Shown here: positions 1-7,211 of the stretch, one piece after another | Layout: every line of letters begins with the position of its first letter | How positions within the stretch are numbered: the stretch's first letter is position 1 | Assembly (NCBI GenBank): GCA_937894955.1 | Contig: CALAXO010000070.1 | Coordinates: forward strand, 1 to 53,432 | Direction of reading: 5' to 3' | Length of the DNA stretch: 53,432 bases | Source of the DNA: an uncultured Clostridia bacterium | GTDB taxonomy: Bacteria; Bacillota; Clostridia; Christensenellales; CAG-138 | The notes under the pieces: model-generated | What the model was told of the DNA's origin: nothing | What the model saw: the letters and a program-made list of their open reading frames with translations, nothing else | The model's database searches: none | Made by a program: the position numbers and the translations under genes

Positions 1-529
1 CACCGGCGGTTTCCGAACGGCAATGCTTAAAAAAGCGGCGCGGATGCAGGGCATCGGCATCCTCTTCAACCCCGAGATAATGCCCGAGGGAGAAGTAGCT
101 TATGCCAAGGGGCTGATTGCCGCCGGCATCATCGGCGTTTATTGCGGAGATTGGCAGCGCAGGCGTATTTTCCGTAAAAATTTCGCCGGGTGTGTGCTCA
201 AGATAGCTTTTGCGCAGGGCAACTCTCCGCTCGATATAGCAAAGTCCCGCCTGCATATCCGCCATTTGCTGCATGACGCGCTGACGGCAGTCGTTTATAA
301 TGTCGATATTATGTCCGCTTTCGCAGAGCAGCATGGATTTGATTTCACGAAGGTTCAGCCCCGCCGATTGCAGCAGGCGGATGGATTCCATGCGCGGCAA
401 CTGCGAAAAATCGTATTCACGGTAGCCGTTGGGCAGTATGCGCGCAGGCTTGAGCAAATCAATTTCATCATAAAAGAACAGCGTCCGCTTTTCAACTCCG
501 CAGAGCTTTGCAAATTCCTTTGTTGTCAC
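1..529 (-). CDS. MerR-family transcriptional regulator (C-terminus cut by window edge)
   Basis: The gene starts at a GTG (527-529) preceded by AAGGAG at 535-540 and runs off the left edge, giving at least 176 residues. The N-terminus is a MerR winged helix: TTKEFAKLCGVEKRTLFFYD, then LLKPARILPNGYREYD, then a helix predicted to be the coiled-coil dimerisation helix (QQMADMQAGLCYIERR). The part after about residue 110 resembles the effector-binding half of BmrR/TipA-like regulators, with a motif like YFSLGHY. Such proteins bind a palindrome inside a promoter with an over-long spacer and untwist it when they bind a drug or other ligand. A promoter of this design lies just upstream at 568-598 but faces away from this gene. 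The ligand cannot be told from the sequence. The family is clear; the exact role is inferred. Confidence 0.87.
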   Translation of the reverse strand, partial: MTTKEFAKLCGVEKRTLFFYDEIDLLKPARILPNGYREYDFSQLPRMESIRLLQSAGLNLREIKSMLLCESGHNIDIINDCRQRVMQQMADMQAGLCYIERRVALRKSYLEHTPGEIFTENTPALPISAINADDAGGNQPLGISYFSLGHYLGVEEDADALHPRRFFKHCRSETAG

Positions 530-567
530 GGCGGCTCCTTCCATCCCAAAAAATTTTCCTAAAGGGC

Positions 568-598
568 TTGACTGTAACGTAACGTTATACCCTATATT
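568..598 (+). promoter_or_regulatory. MerR-type promoter with 19-bp spacer and internal palindrome
   Basis: TTGACT (568-573) and TATATT (593-598) are separated by exactly 19 bp, the hallmark of promoters controlled by MerR proteins. The spacer holds a near-palindrome, TAACGTAACGTTA (575-587). It lies 39 bp upstream of the merR-like start but reads rightward, away from that gene. No convincing coding sequence follows on the + strand for about 400 bp; instead a strongly paired region begins at 606. Confidence 0.7.
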
Positions 599-605
599 GA
601 TTGTA

Positions 606-694
606 TCACCGAAATCGACATTATTCAACCCCAAAACGGAGGTTTTTCGGGTCACACGTTTGAGTGCGGCCCGAATTTCCTCCCAAAACGGTGA
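606..694 (+). ncRNA. Candidate structured RNA downstream of MerR-type promoter
   Basis: Beginning a few bases after the expected transcription start, the sequence folds as nested stems: TCACCG (606-611) with CGGTGA (689-694); GGAGG (638-642) with CCTCC (679-683); a symmetric TTT/TTT internal loop; TTCGGG (646-651) with CCCGAA (670-675); and CAC/GTG (653-655/664-666) inside the loop. CCAAAACGG occurs on both sides (631-639 and 683-691). No open reading frame with a ribosome binding site covers it on the + strand. It could be a small RNA, a leader for a lost gene, or a folded decayed region. No known family is recognised. Confidence 0.35.
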
Positions 695-886
695 TTAAGC
701 TATTGGCTGATAAAAGCGGCGGGGTTCCGTGCTTTTTTTCATAATCAGATGACTCCTTTCGAAAACGGGGCGGCACGGCTGCTCCGTTTTCGAGTTTGCA
801 AAAAGGCTTCAGTACGTATTGCAGCCGTGACGCATGTGCAGCACCTCTTTTTGAAACAGAGCAATTTTTACGGAAAACACTAATGT

Positions 887-933
887 CAAAAAATGCAAAA
901 GAAAACTCCGCACCGAAAAACGGCGGAGTTTTC
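887..933 (-). terminator. Rho-independent terminator of the oadB-oadG operon
   Basis: A perfect 11-bp stem, GAAAACTCCGC (901-911) with GCGGAGTTTTC (923-933), is followed on the minus strand by a T-rich run ending near 887. It lies 60 bp downstream of the oadG-like stop codon. Confidence 0.75.
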
Positions 934-995
934 CGAATTCATTCGATTATTCCGACTGAATTTATGTATGCTGTAAAAACAACGATAAATATACT

Positions 996-1214
996 TTATT
1001 CATTCTTTCCCGCGTTCCTTTTGTCTTCGGAACGCTTGCCCCTTGCGCTCATTTTGTTGAGTGCGGCAACGCAAAGAATCAAAACGCCCGTAACAACAAA
1101 GATGATGATAAGCCCGAGCAGCATGACCTTAAGCGAATCGACAAAGCCGAAACCATCCTTGCTGAAATCGAAAAATCCGTTCATAACGGCTGAATTTGCA
1201 CTGAATAACATCAT
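996..1214 (-). CDS. Small membrane subunit of Na+-pumping decarboxylase (OadG/gamma-like)
   Basis: The 72-residue product has one strong transmembrane segment (about residues 30-51, VMLLGLIIIFVVTGVLILCV) and a short charged tail ending in KRSEDKRNAGKNE. This is the plan of the gamma/delta subunits that hold sodium-pumping biotin decarboxylases together. It starts at ATG after AAGGAG and sits 18 bp behind the beta-subunit gene on the same strand, so the two are an operon. The family is poorly conserved, so the call rests mostly on size, topology and context. No alpha (carboxyltransferase) or biotin-carrier gene is in the window, so the complex must draw those from elsewhere. Confidence 0.72.
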   Translation of the reverse strand: MMLFSANSAVMNGFFDFSKDGFGFVDSLKVMLLGLIIIFVVTGVLILCVAALNKMSARGKRSEDKRNAGKNE

Positions 1215-1232
1215 AATATTCGCTCCTTTCCG

Positions 1233-2366
1233 TCAACCGAGCATTGAACCGAAAATGCTGAGAATCAAGCCGCCCGCAATGACGGACGCAATCTGACCGG
1301 AAACATTTGCGCCGACAGCGTGCATAAGCAGAAAATTCTGATTATCCTCTTCCTGACCAAGCTTGTGAACAACCCTTGAAGACATCGGAAAAGCGGAAAT
1401 GCCCGCTGCACCGATCATGGGATTTATCTTTTTCTTTGCAAACAGATTGATGAATTTTGCAAAGAAAACGCCGCCGACCGTGTCAAACACGAATGCAACA
1501 AGGCCAAGCCCCAGAACAAGCAGCGTCTGCGGGCGCAGGAATTTGTCCGCGCTCATCGTGGCTGCAATGGAAAGCCCGAGGAAGAGAGTGATAAGGTTTG
1601 CAAGCACCTTCTGAGCCGTTTCGGAAAGTGCATTCAGAACGCCGCATTCGCGAAGCAGATTTCCGAACATCAGGCAGGCAATGAGCGGCAGACCGCCCGG
1701 CGCAACGATGCCGACAATAAATGTGATAACGATCGGGAACAGAATTCGGGTCAGCTTTGAAACATCCCGCTGTTCGTATTCCATGCGGATAAGCCGTTCG
1801 TGCTTGGTTGTGATAAGTTTTATTACCGGCCGCTGGATAATCGGAACAAGAGCCATATAGGAATACGCCGCAACAACGATCGCACTGAAAAGCCCCGGGT
1901 TGTTTGCGCTGATGCCAAGGTGGTTTGCAACAACAATGCTTGTCGGGCCGTCCGCCGCGCCGATTATCGCAATGGAAGCGGATTCCATCGGACCGAACCC
2001 GCAGAGGGTTGCCATGCAGAGCGTGAAAAAGATGCCGAACTGCGCCGCCGCACCGAAAAGCATAAGTTTCGGGTTGGTCAGCACGGGACCGAAGTCAATC
2101 ATTGCACCGATGCCGATGAAAAGCACCAGCGGGAAAAACTCGTTTGCAATGCCGCAGTCGTAAAGAATGCGGATGATTCCGCCGTCCGCCGCAATTGCGG
2201 AACCCGGCAGGTTCACGATGATCGCGCCGAATCCCATCGGCAAAAGAAGAGTGGGCTCCATATCCTTTTTGATTGCAAGATAAATAAGGATTCCGCCGAT
2301 AACCCACATAATGGCGTTGTCCCAGTTCGCGACGGCAAAATCGCGTGCGATTTCCAGAAGACCCAT
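1233..2366 (-). CDS. Sodium-ion-translocating decarboxylase beta subunit (OadB/GcdB/MmdB family)
   Basis: The 377-residue polytopic membrane protein would decarboxylate carboxybiotin and export Na+ in the oxaloacetate, methylmalonyl-CoA or glutaconyl-CoA decarboxylases. Family signatures are visible: ILYDCGIANEFFPLVLFIGIG near the N-terminus, GAADGPTS with the functional aspartate (about residue 137), SADKFLRPQT, GAAGISAFPMSSRVV and LLMHAVGANVSGQI at the C-terminus. Length is normal for the family. The start ATG follows AAAGGAG. It is the first gene of a two-gene operon with the gamma-like gene. Which substrate it serves cannot be told because the alpha subunit is absent. The citrate-lyase genes at 14 kb make oxaloacetate a reasonable guess, since citrate cleavage yields it. 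Confidence 0.93.
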   Translation of the reverse strand: MGLLEIARDFAVANWDNAIMWVIGGILIYLAIKKDMEPTLLLPMGFGAIIVNLPGSAIAADGGIIRILYDCGIANEFFPLVLFIGIGAMIDFGPVLTNPKLMLFGAAAQFGIFFTLCMATLCGFGPMESASIAIIGAADGPTSIVVANHLGISANNPGLFSAIVVAAYSYMALVPIIQRPVIKLITTKHERLIRMEYEQRDVSKLTRILFPIVITFIVGIVAPGGLPLIACLMFGNLLRECGVLNALSETAQKVLANLITLFLGLSIAATMSADKFLRPQTLLVLGLGLVAFVFDTVGGVFFAKFINLFAKKKINPMIGAAGISAFPMSSRVVHKLGQEEDNQNFLLMHAVGANVSGQIASVIAGGLILSIFGSMLG

Positions 2367-2513
2367 AGATGCTCCTTTGTTTTTTGTTTTTGCGGCTGCG
2401 CACTGCGCATTGCACAGTCTGCATTATACCCTTTTTTATATTCACAAACAAGTGCAAATTTGCAGCTTTTTTCCGAAACGGTAAATTAATGAAAAATTTA
2501 CACTCAATAAGGC

Positions 2514-2542
2514 TTGACGGATGTAAATGTTTTCGGTATAAT
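2514..2542 (+). promoter_or_regulatory. Sigma-A promoter, copy 1 of a duplicated promoter
   Basis: TTGACG (2514-2519) and TATAAT (2537-2542) have a 17-bp spacer. The surrounding ~50 bp, including ATATCAAATGTGA just downstream of the -10, is nearly the same as the promoter at 3203-3231. Confidence 0.8.
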
Positions 2543-2583
2543 ATCAAATGTGACAACACAAAAATGTTGATATTGGGAGGTTT

Positions 2584-3042
2584 ATGATGAAAAAGAGGCT
2601 GCTTTTTATTGCGTTGGCGGTTTTGGTGGTTCTTGCTGCGGTTTTTGCTTTCGGCTGTGAAAAACAGTTTCCGAGCGAACAAGAGGTGCTGAAATCGCAT
2701 CTCGATAAGTATTGCAGGGAAAACGGCGAAAAAATCATTGAAAAATACAAAAACTGTTTCAGCGGCGCCGAATGCTCCGCCTGCTATGTTAACGATTCGG
2801 CTCTTGTGATCGAGTTCAGATTTGACGAGAAAATATCCGATCCTGAGTTTCAGCAGAGGTTTGCTCCGGATACGGAAAACATCATTGCCGAGTTCCGGCC
2901 GATCGCTCAGGAGATTGCCGATGCATCGGAAATCACATATACAGGCGTTGTCCTGATGTTTTTGGACAGCGAAGGCCAACGGGTTCAATCAATTCCGATT
3001 GGTGCAAATAATTCGAATATGATTATCGATTATTCGGATTAG
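2584..3042 (+). CDS. Exported lipoprotein of unknown function
   Basis: The 152-residue product has a lysine-rich N-terminus, a hydrophobic signal segment and a lipobox AFGC (Cys25), so it should be a membrane-anchored lipoprotein on the outer face. The ribosome site GGGAGG precedes ATG. The mature part is acidic and ends in a segment of the form VVLMFLDSEGQRVQSIPI, which aligns by eye with the second half of the broken gene at 3918-4809 (LVRLVFRCIDSDGNNIAEI), so the two are paralogues with one and two copies of the same domain. I do not recognise the domain with certainty; it is of the DUF4854-like small lipoprotein style. Transcription is from the promoter at 2514 and ends at the hairpin at 3095. 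Confidence 0.85.
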   Translation: MMKKRLLFIALAVLVVLAAVFAFGCEKQFPSEQEVLKSHLDKYCRENGEKIIEKYKNCFSGAECSACYVNDSALVIEFRFDEKISDPEFQQRFAPDTENIIAEFRPIAQEIADASEITYTGVVLMFLDSEGQRVQSIPIGANNSNMIIDYSD

Positions 3043-3094
3043 GCGCAATAAACCGACGCGGGCATGTTCGATTGAATAAAACATCGGGCAAAAG

Positions 3095-3140
3095 AAGAAT
3101 CGGGCAGGCGGTGAAAGCCGTATGTCCGATTCTTTTATTT
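3095..3140 (+). terminator. Rho-independent terminator
   Basis: The stem AAGAATCGG (3095-3103) pairs with CCGATTCTT (3126-3134) and is followed by TTATTTTTATTTT. It lies 53 bp after the lipoprotein stop. Confidence 0.85.
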
Positions 3141-3202
3141 TTATTTTGGATGAAAGACTAAAAAGCATTTAAAATATATTATTGATTGACGCGATATGAT
3201 AC

Positions 3203-3231
3203 TTGACGGATGTCAATATTTGCTGTATAGT
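3203..3231 (+). promoter_or_regulatory. Sigma-A promoter, copy 2 of a duplicated promoter
   Basis: TTGACG (3203-3208) and TATAGT (3226-3231) have a 17-bp spacer. TTGACGGATGTCAA contains a TTGA/TCAA inverted repeat, and a perfect palindrome TGTGATCACA follows the -10. The stretch matches the 2514 promoter at most positions from CTTGACGGATGT through TGTGA. Confidence 0.8.
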
Positions 3232-3273
3232 ATCAGATGTGATCACAAAAAATAAATTTTAGAGGAGATTTTC

Positions 3274-3732
3274 ATGAAGAGAATCATATGTTTCGTTATG
3301 ATGGCAGCAATGCTGCTGTGTGTAGGATTCGGCACAAAGTCGAACGCCGCCGCAGAACCCGGCCAAGAGCCGAACTTCGAACTTCAGCCCGTAGCTCTCG
3401 ATGCTTCAGATCCGGATTATAATCCGTACGCTGTGTGCCGAGAAATCACCTTCACCCCTGTTGACGATCCGAACATTTCCGCCCGCGAACTCGGCATCAT
3501 GCGCATTCAGGAATCCGGCGGTTCCGATTTCCTTGACTGCTTTGACGATGAATTCCTTGAATTGATTTCAACCGCAACAAGTGTCATTGTCACTGAGGCA
3601 TATTTCCTTGAAGAGGGCGATTCCGAAGAAACGGAGCTTGTCGCTGTTTCTTATGAGGAATTCATGAATGCCGAACCCGACGACTCCGTCGGAGAGGACA
3701 TTCCCGTTATTGTTCCCGGCGATAACGGCTGA
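3274..3732 (+). CDS. Small secreted acidic protein of unknown function
   Basis: The product has 152 residues with a classic signal peptide (MKRIICFVMMAAMLLCVGFG) and probable cleavage after SNAAA near residue 27; there is no lipobox cysteine at the cleavage point. The mature part is strongly acidic (clusters such as DDSVGED and EEGDSEETE) and holds no domain I recognise. AGAGGAG precedes ATG by a normal distance. The gene has its own promoter (3203) that duplicates the one of the upstream lipoprotein, so the two are probably co-regulated although they are separate transcription units with separate terminators. Confidence 0.82.
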   Translation: MKRIICFVMMAAMLLCVGFGTKSNAAAEPGQEPNFELQPVALDASDPDYNPYAVCREITFTPVDDPNISARELGIMRIQESGGSDFLDCFDDEFLELISTATSVIVTEAYFLEEGDSEETELVAVSYEEFMNAEPDDSVGEDIPVIVPGDNG

Positions 3733-3772
3733 TACGTTACAGCGGAATGCAATATTAACCCGGTTGAACTTT

Positions 3773-3827
3773 CGGCACGGAGGCAGGCGCAATTAAAAAA
3801 GAGTTTGCTTCCGTGCCGATTTATTTT
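3773..3827 (+). terminator. Rho-independent terminator
   Basis: CGGCACGGA (3773-3781) pairs with TCCGTGCCG (3810-3818), extended by GCA/TGC, and is followed by ATTTATTTT. Confidence 0.75.
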
Positions 3828-3917
3828 GAAAGATTCAGCGAAACAATTTACAAAACAACCCTCCGCAAAAAAGAAAGAAAGGAAGCTTTCGACACTGCGA
3901 AAGCGATGATAACAAAC

Positions 3918-4809
3918 ATGAAAAACATGAAAAGGATTATTTCAGCGATTTTGATTTTGCTCCTTGCGGTTTCAATCTGCGCCTGCAGGGACTCTGCCGA
4001 AAAAAACGAAGACCCGATTGCAAAAAAGGTAAGCGAATACGCCGAGCTTATGAATAAGGACCTCTCCGAAAGCATTGAAACATTGCCGACGGGCTTGGAA
4101 TATGATGAAACAACAATTGAATGCTACAAAGCGGAGGGGCGCGACCTTGTTTATGTTAGGCCGTTCGATTCGTCTGTGGCTTCCATGTGGACGCAGGAGA
4201 TTTATGGTTATGCCCGGCGACAACATTCGCATGGAAGTGGCTTCCATGTGGACGCAGGAGATTTGGGAGGAATACGCTCGCACCGATGATCTGTACAACA
4301 ATACCCTGTTCAAGAACCTTACGGAAACCGTTGGGGACGACAGCGTAAGGCTGATTATCAGATTCATCGATAATGACGATAATGTGCTGTATGACCACAT
4401 AATTGACAAAAACTATAAATCCTCCGCCGGCACGATTACAATTATCGATGACACGGACGAAGCCGAATATGCGGTAAAAGCCGCCGCGAAATATTGCAGC
4501 GAGAATGCGGAGCGGTTGAATGCGGAATTAAGCATGTTTATGGAGGATGCAAAGTGGAACGGATGCCATGCCGAAGAGAGCGATATTGTGTTTGAATTCA
4601 AATACAACAAGGCCGTTGACAGTCAGGAGTTCGAAAGCAAATACAGTCAGGCCGATATCACAGAGGCACTTCAGCGATATGCGGACGAGATTGCATCCGA
4701 AACGGGAACACCGCTTGTGAGGCTTGTTTTCCGCTGCATTGACAGCGACGGAAACAACATTGCCGAGATTCATATCAAGGATCGAATGTTTGTTCATGAT
4801 GAGAATTAA
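3918..4809 (+). pseudogene. Two-domain exported lipoprotein gene broken by a 61-bp insertion
   Basis: The N-terminal part (MKNMKRIISAILILLLAVSICAC, lipobox ending in CAC) reads in one frame to about 4200, and the C-terminal part (WEEYARTDDLYNN onward to stop at 4809) reads in another. The break is a perfect 28-bp direct repeat (4176-4203 and 4237-4264) with 33 bp between copies. Removing 61 bp joins the frames as SSVASMWTQEIWEEYA and gives an intact 276-residue lipoprotein. The restored protein has two similar domains, each ending in a strand like RLIIRFIDNDDN or RLVFRCIDSDGN, related to the lipoprotein at 2584. As it stands, the + strand would give a truncated lipoprotein. The start could also be ATG 3906 or 3927. 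The 33-bp insert encodes MVMPGDNIRME, an EF-Tu signature. Confidence 0.85.
4176..4264 (+). repeat. 28-bp target duplication flanking a 33-bp insert (event A)
   Basis: Two identical 28-bp copies (4176-4203, 4237-4264) flank 33 bp (4204-4236). The identity stops sharply at both ends: bases before the copies are T and A, bases after are A and G. The repeat begins GTGGCTTCC and ends GGAGATTT. The insert reads as MVMPGDNIRME, matching the invariant MVMPGDN of elongation factor Tu, and is in no other way related to the host gene. The geometry equals one type I-E CRISPR repeat plus spacer. Confidence 0.9.
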
Positions 4810-4859
4810 ACCGCAGACAGCGGACTTAAACTGAAAAAGGGCAATCAAGCATGAACTTT

Positions 4860-4896
4860 TCGGGCGGACGGCAAAAGCTGTTCGCCCGATTTGCTT
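4860..4896 (+). terminator. Rho-independent terminator
   Basis: TCGGGCG (4860-4866) pairs with CGCCCGA (4883-4889) and is followed by TTTGCTTGCTTTT, after the broken lipoprotein gene and before the GNAT gene. Confidence 0.7.
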
Positions 4897-4956
4897 GCTT
4901 TTGCGGGGCGGCGAATGTATAATGAAACAGAGAAAGACGAAAAGGAGGGATTGAAA

Positions 4957-5499
4957 ATGATGCAAAGCGGTGCGGATGAACGAATTCTTGATATAACGCC
5001 CGAACTCAGACTGCGGAGGTACGCGGGCGAATGCGATTTTGCACTTGAATGGTATTCGGACCCGGAACTCGTGTTCCTTGTTGACGGCGTTCGTGAACCG
5101 TATACTTCGGAAAAACTGCACAGAATGTATGATTATTTGAACGTTCACGGCGAGCTGTATTTTATTGAAGCAAAGGAAAACGGTGAGTTTCGCCCGGTCG
5201 GAGATGTTACGTTTTCCGCGCAGGATATGCCGATTGTTATCGGCGCGGCAGAATATCGCGGGCGCGGCATAGGCAGGGCTGTTGTAAGCTTTCTTGCGGC
5301 AAGGGCGAAGCGGAACGGCATTTCGGAGCTTTTCGTTCAGGAGATTCATTCGTGGAACATCGGCTCGAAACGCTGCTTTGAGTCGGTTGGATTCGTGCCG
5401 TATAGGCCGACGGAAAAAGGGTTTTCCTATCGGCTGGATTTGCGGCAGTTCGAGCCGGCGGAGTTTTTGCCGGAACAGGATCATGCCGAAACAAAGTGA
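4957..5499 (+). CDS. GNAT-family N-acetyltransferase
   Basis: The product has 180 residues from ATG 4957, chosen because AAGGAGG lies nine bases upstream; an earlier in-frame ATG at 4918 has no such site. The acetyl-CoA-binding motif A is EYRGRGIGRAVVSFLAARAK (about residues 111-130), followed by SWNIGSKRCFESVGF, the usual end of the GNAT fold. The N-terminal half (ERILDITPELRLRRY...WYSDPELVFLVDG) resembles RimJ/RimL-type enzymes that acetylate protein termini or small amines. The acceptor is unknown. It is a single gene bounded by terminators at both ends. Confidence 0.88.
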   Translation: MMQSGADERILDITPELRLRRYAGECDFALEWYSDPELVFLVDGVREPYTSEKLHRMYDYLNVHGELYFIEAKENGEFRPVGDVTFSAQDMPIVIGAAEYRGRGIGRAVVSFLAARAKRNGISELFVQEIHSWNIGSKRCFESVGFVPYRPTEKGFSYRLDLRQFEPAEFLPEQDHAETK

Positions 5500-5513
5500 A
5501 CAAATGCAAACAA

Positions 5514-5548
5514 AACCCTTCCGTCAACGTTCGGCGGAAGGGTTATTT
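5514..5548. terminator. Bidirectional rho-independent terminator
   Basis: AACCCTTCCG (5514-5523) pairs with CGGAAGGGTT (5535-5544). T-rich stretches follow on both strands, so it can end both the GNAT gene and the convergent DtxR-like gene. Confidence 0.85.
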
Positions 5549-5575
5549 GTCGGGCGCGGCGCCGAAAGCGAAAAG

Positions 5576-5947
5576 TCAATCGCTGTGTTCGGCGGCAAAG
5601 CGTTTTATTGCCTCAAAGGTTTCATCGGAAATAACATGCTCGATTTTGCAGGCATCCTCTGCGGCAATTCCGGCGGAAACACCGAGCTTTGTGAATACTT
5701 TTGTTAAAACGCGGTGACGTTCGAATGTTTTTTCGGCGACCGAACGCCCTTCATCCGTGAGATAAAGATGTCCGGAACCATCCATGATGATATAGCCGTT
5801 TTTCTTCAATATGCCGACGGCGCGGCTGACGCTGGGCTTCGAATAGCCCATTTCTTCCGCAACGTCAACGCTGCGAACCTTGTTCAACCTGCGGGAAAGC
5901 ACAAGAATGGTTTCAAGATACATTTCGCCGGATTCCTGCAAATGCAT
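5576..5947 (-). CDS. DtxR/MntR-family metal-dependent transcriptional repressor
   Basis: The product has 123 residues from ATG 5947, preceded by AAAGGGGTG at the right distance. The N-terminal winged helix is typical: MYLETILVLSRRL, VRSVDVAEEMGYSKPSVSRA, LKKNGYI, LYLTDEGRSVAEKTFERH. The second part holds the metal-site helix with HRVLTKVFTKLGVSAGIAAEDACKIEHVISDETFEAI, including the conserved A-E-D-A-C-x-x-E-H-x-I arrangement in which Glu, Cys and His are metal ligands. There is no C-terminal SH3-like domain, so it is of the short MntR/IdeR-like class. It would repress metal-uptake genes when Mn2+ or Fe2+ is plentiful. No transporter gene is adjacent. Confidence 0.92.
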   Translation of the reverse strand: MHLQESGEMYLETILVLSRRLNKVRSVDVAEEMGYSKPSVSRAVGILKKNGYIIMDGSGHLYLTDEGRSVAEKTFERHRVLTKVFTKLGVSAGIAAEDACKIEHVISDETFEAIKRFAAEHSD

Positions 5948-5987
5948 TCGATTCACCCCTTTCAAAGTTTTTTAATTCAGTTGAACC

Positions 5988-6578
5988 TTACATAACTGCG
6001 GTCAGAAGGTAGATGACATAGGCATCGATCCATTCGGAGGGATCGCGTGACAAGCTTGACGCATAGTCGGCATAGGTAACATCCTCATCGTTTGTGAGCA
6101 TATAGCCGGAGCTGAAAATCTGCGTTGAAGTGCCTCTTACGCGGTCAATGGCGATAAGATATTTGTATTCGTCGTCGAATGCCTCTTTTGTGCCGTCCTC
6201 GTTTGTCTGTTCGTAATGCGTGCGATAAACGCCGTCCTTGTATTCAATATCGACAATTACAAGCTCCGGATCACCGCCGGTGACAACTTTTTCATAGTAA
6301 GTTGCAACGCGCAGAAGTGCAGGGTTGCCTTTTTTTGTTGTTTTTGCAAAGTCGGTCATGACGGATGCGTTTTTGATTGTTCCTTGGCTTTGGTAAACAA
6401 CAAGGCAGCCGTCCTCCTCAGCCTGCTCGGGTGTGTAATCGGCAGGAATTTCGGAATAGGCGCAATAGTCGGTTTCGATCGTCTGCGGAGTTTTTTTGCA
6501 GGCGCAAAGGCTCAGCGCAGCAGACACGAAGCAAAGTGCAAGTGCAAATAATATAACGTTGCGGAAGGGTTTTTTCAT
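5988..6578 (-). CDS. Lipoprotein of unknown function (DUF4362-like)
   Basis: The 196-residue product starts after AAAAGGAG and has a signal segment ending in lipobox SLCAC (Cys27). The mature protein contains GCLVVYQSQGTIKNASVMTDF followed by ALLRVATYYE and ELVIVDIEYKDG. That order (a 'GDVV..g.i.N...f' strand, an 'iRi..yt' strand, then a strand ending in yd/dG) resembles the DUF4362 lipoprotein family, but I cannot confirm it without a profile search. It lies 45 bp downstream of a membrane-protein gene on the same strand and 40 bp upstream of the DtxR-like gene, so it could share their transcript. Confidence 0.8.
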   Translation of the reverse strand: MKKPFRNVILFALALCFVSAALSLCACKKTPQTIETDYCAYSEIPADYTPEQAEEDGCLVVYQSQGTIKNASVMTDFAKTTKKGNPALLRVATYYEKVVTGGDPELVIVDIEYKDGVYRTHYEQTNEDGTKEAFDDEYKYLIAIDRVRGTSTQIFSSGYMLTNDEDVTYADYASSLSRDPSEWIDAYVIYLLTAVM

Positions 6579-6623
6579 TGTTTTTCTCCTTTTGCGGGTT
6601 AAGTTTAAACGGTGTCGGGCGAT

Positions 6624-7163
6624 TCAGCGGCGGGTTATGATAACGTTGCGGAGCCTGTCATCAAAAACGCGTACGCAAAGCGTGAAAATAAGTTCATATG
6701 CGATAAAGAAAATCTCAATCGCAGGAATAATAATGTACAACGGATAATTCGGCAGCTGAGCGATTATGTCAAGACTGAACAGTTTGCCTGCGCCGAATAT
6801 CACAAGTGCAGCAAGGCCGTTGCAAAGAATAAGCTTTGCGGCAAAGGCAACAAGCTTGTCGCGGATAACGCTGTCGATGCCGAGTTTAATCATTCCGTAA
6901 CAGCCGAAAAACAGGATATACACCGCAAAATACAACTTGTTCGGAATGAGAAAAAAGGATATCGCACCCGTTGCCGCATAGCTCAGCAGGGCGTAGACAA
7001 ACCCGCCCCGCTCCCTGAGGGGTATCCAAGGCATAAGCGATGTCAAAAAACACAGCGCGAGCTTTGCCGTCGGAATGACGGATGCCGCATAAAGAAACAC
7101 AACGCTGAGCGCAGTGCTCATGGCGGAAAGAGTCAGTTTTGTTGTTGCAGAAAGTTTTTTCAT
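6624..7163 (-). CDS. Multi-pass membrane protein, ECF S-component-like
   Basis: This is a 179-residue protein with five or six hydrophobic segments (for example LSVVFLYAASVIP, FFLIPNKLYFAVYILFFGCYGMI, IIIPAIEIFFIAYELIF). The N-terminus KLSATTKLTLSAMSTALSVVFLYAA is of the sort seen at the start of S components of ECF vitamin transporters, where small residues face the EcfT partner. No substrate can be assigned and no ECF ATPase is nearby. The ribosome site is weak (AAAAAG). It lies 48 bp downstream of the J-domain gene on the same strand. Confidence 0.72.
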   Translation of the reverse strand: MKKLSATTKLTLSAMSTALSVVFLYAASVIPTAKLALCFLTSLMPWIPLRERGGFVYALLSYAATGAISFFLIPNKLYFAVYILFFGCYGMIKLGIDSVIRDKLVAFAAKLILCNGLAALVIFGAGKLFSLDIIAQLPNYPLYIIIPAIEIFFIAYELIFTLCVRVFDDRLRNVIITRR

Positions 7164-7211
7164 CTTTTTAAAGCAATTGCAAAGCCCGAAAGCGGCCGAA
7201 AAAGCAGAAAA

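Larger units (their letters stand above)
530..995. other. Intergenic region between merR-like gene and oadG-like gene
   Basis: This 466-bp stretch holds the MerR-type promoter, the candidate structured RNA (606-694), a 10-bp perfect inverted repeat (TCGAAAACGG at 759-768 with its complement at 784-793) and a terminator at 887-933. A 15-codon frame on the minus strand (742 down to 695) has AAAGGAG ten bases before its ATG, but nothing else supports it as a gene. Confidence 0.6.

Noticed and set aside
695..742. 15-codon minus-strand frame with a good ribosome site
   Set aside because: AAAGGAG is well placed, but the peptide is very short, has no promoter seen and no downstream gene to which it could be a leader.
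796..1296. 166-codon plus-strand frame near the oadG-like gene
   Set aside because: It overlaps the oadG-like gene and its terminator on the other strand and has no ribosome site or similarity.
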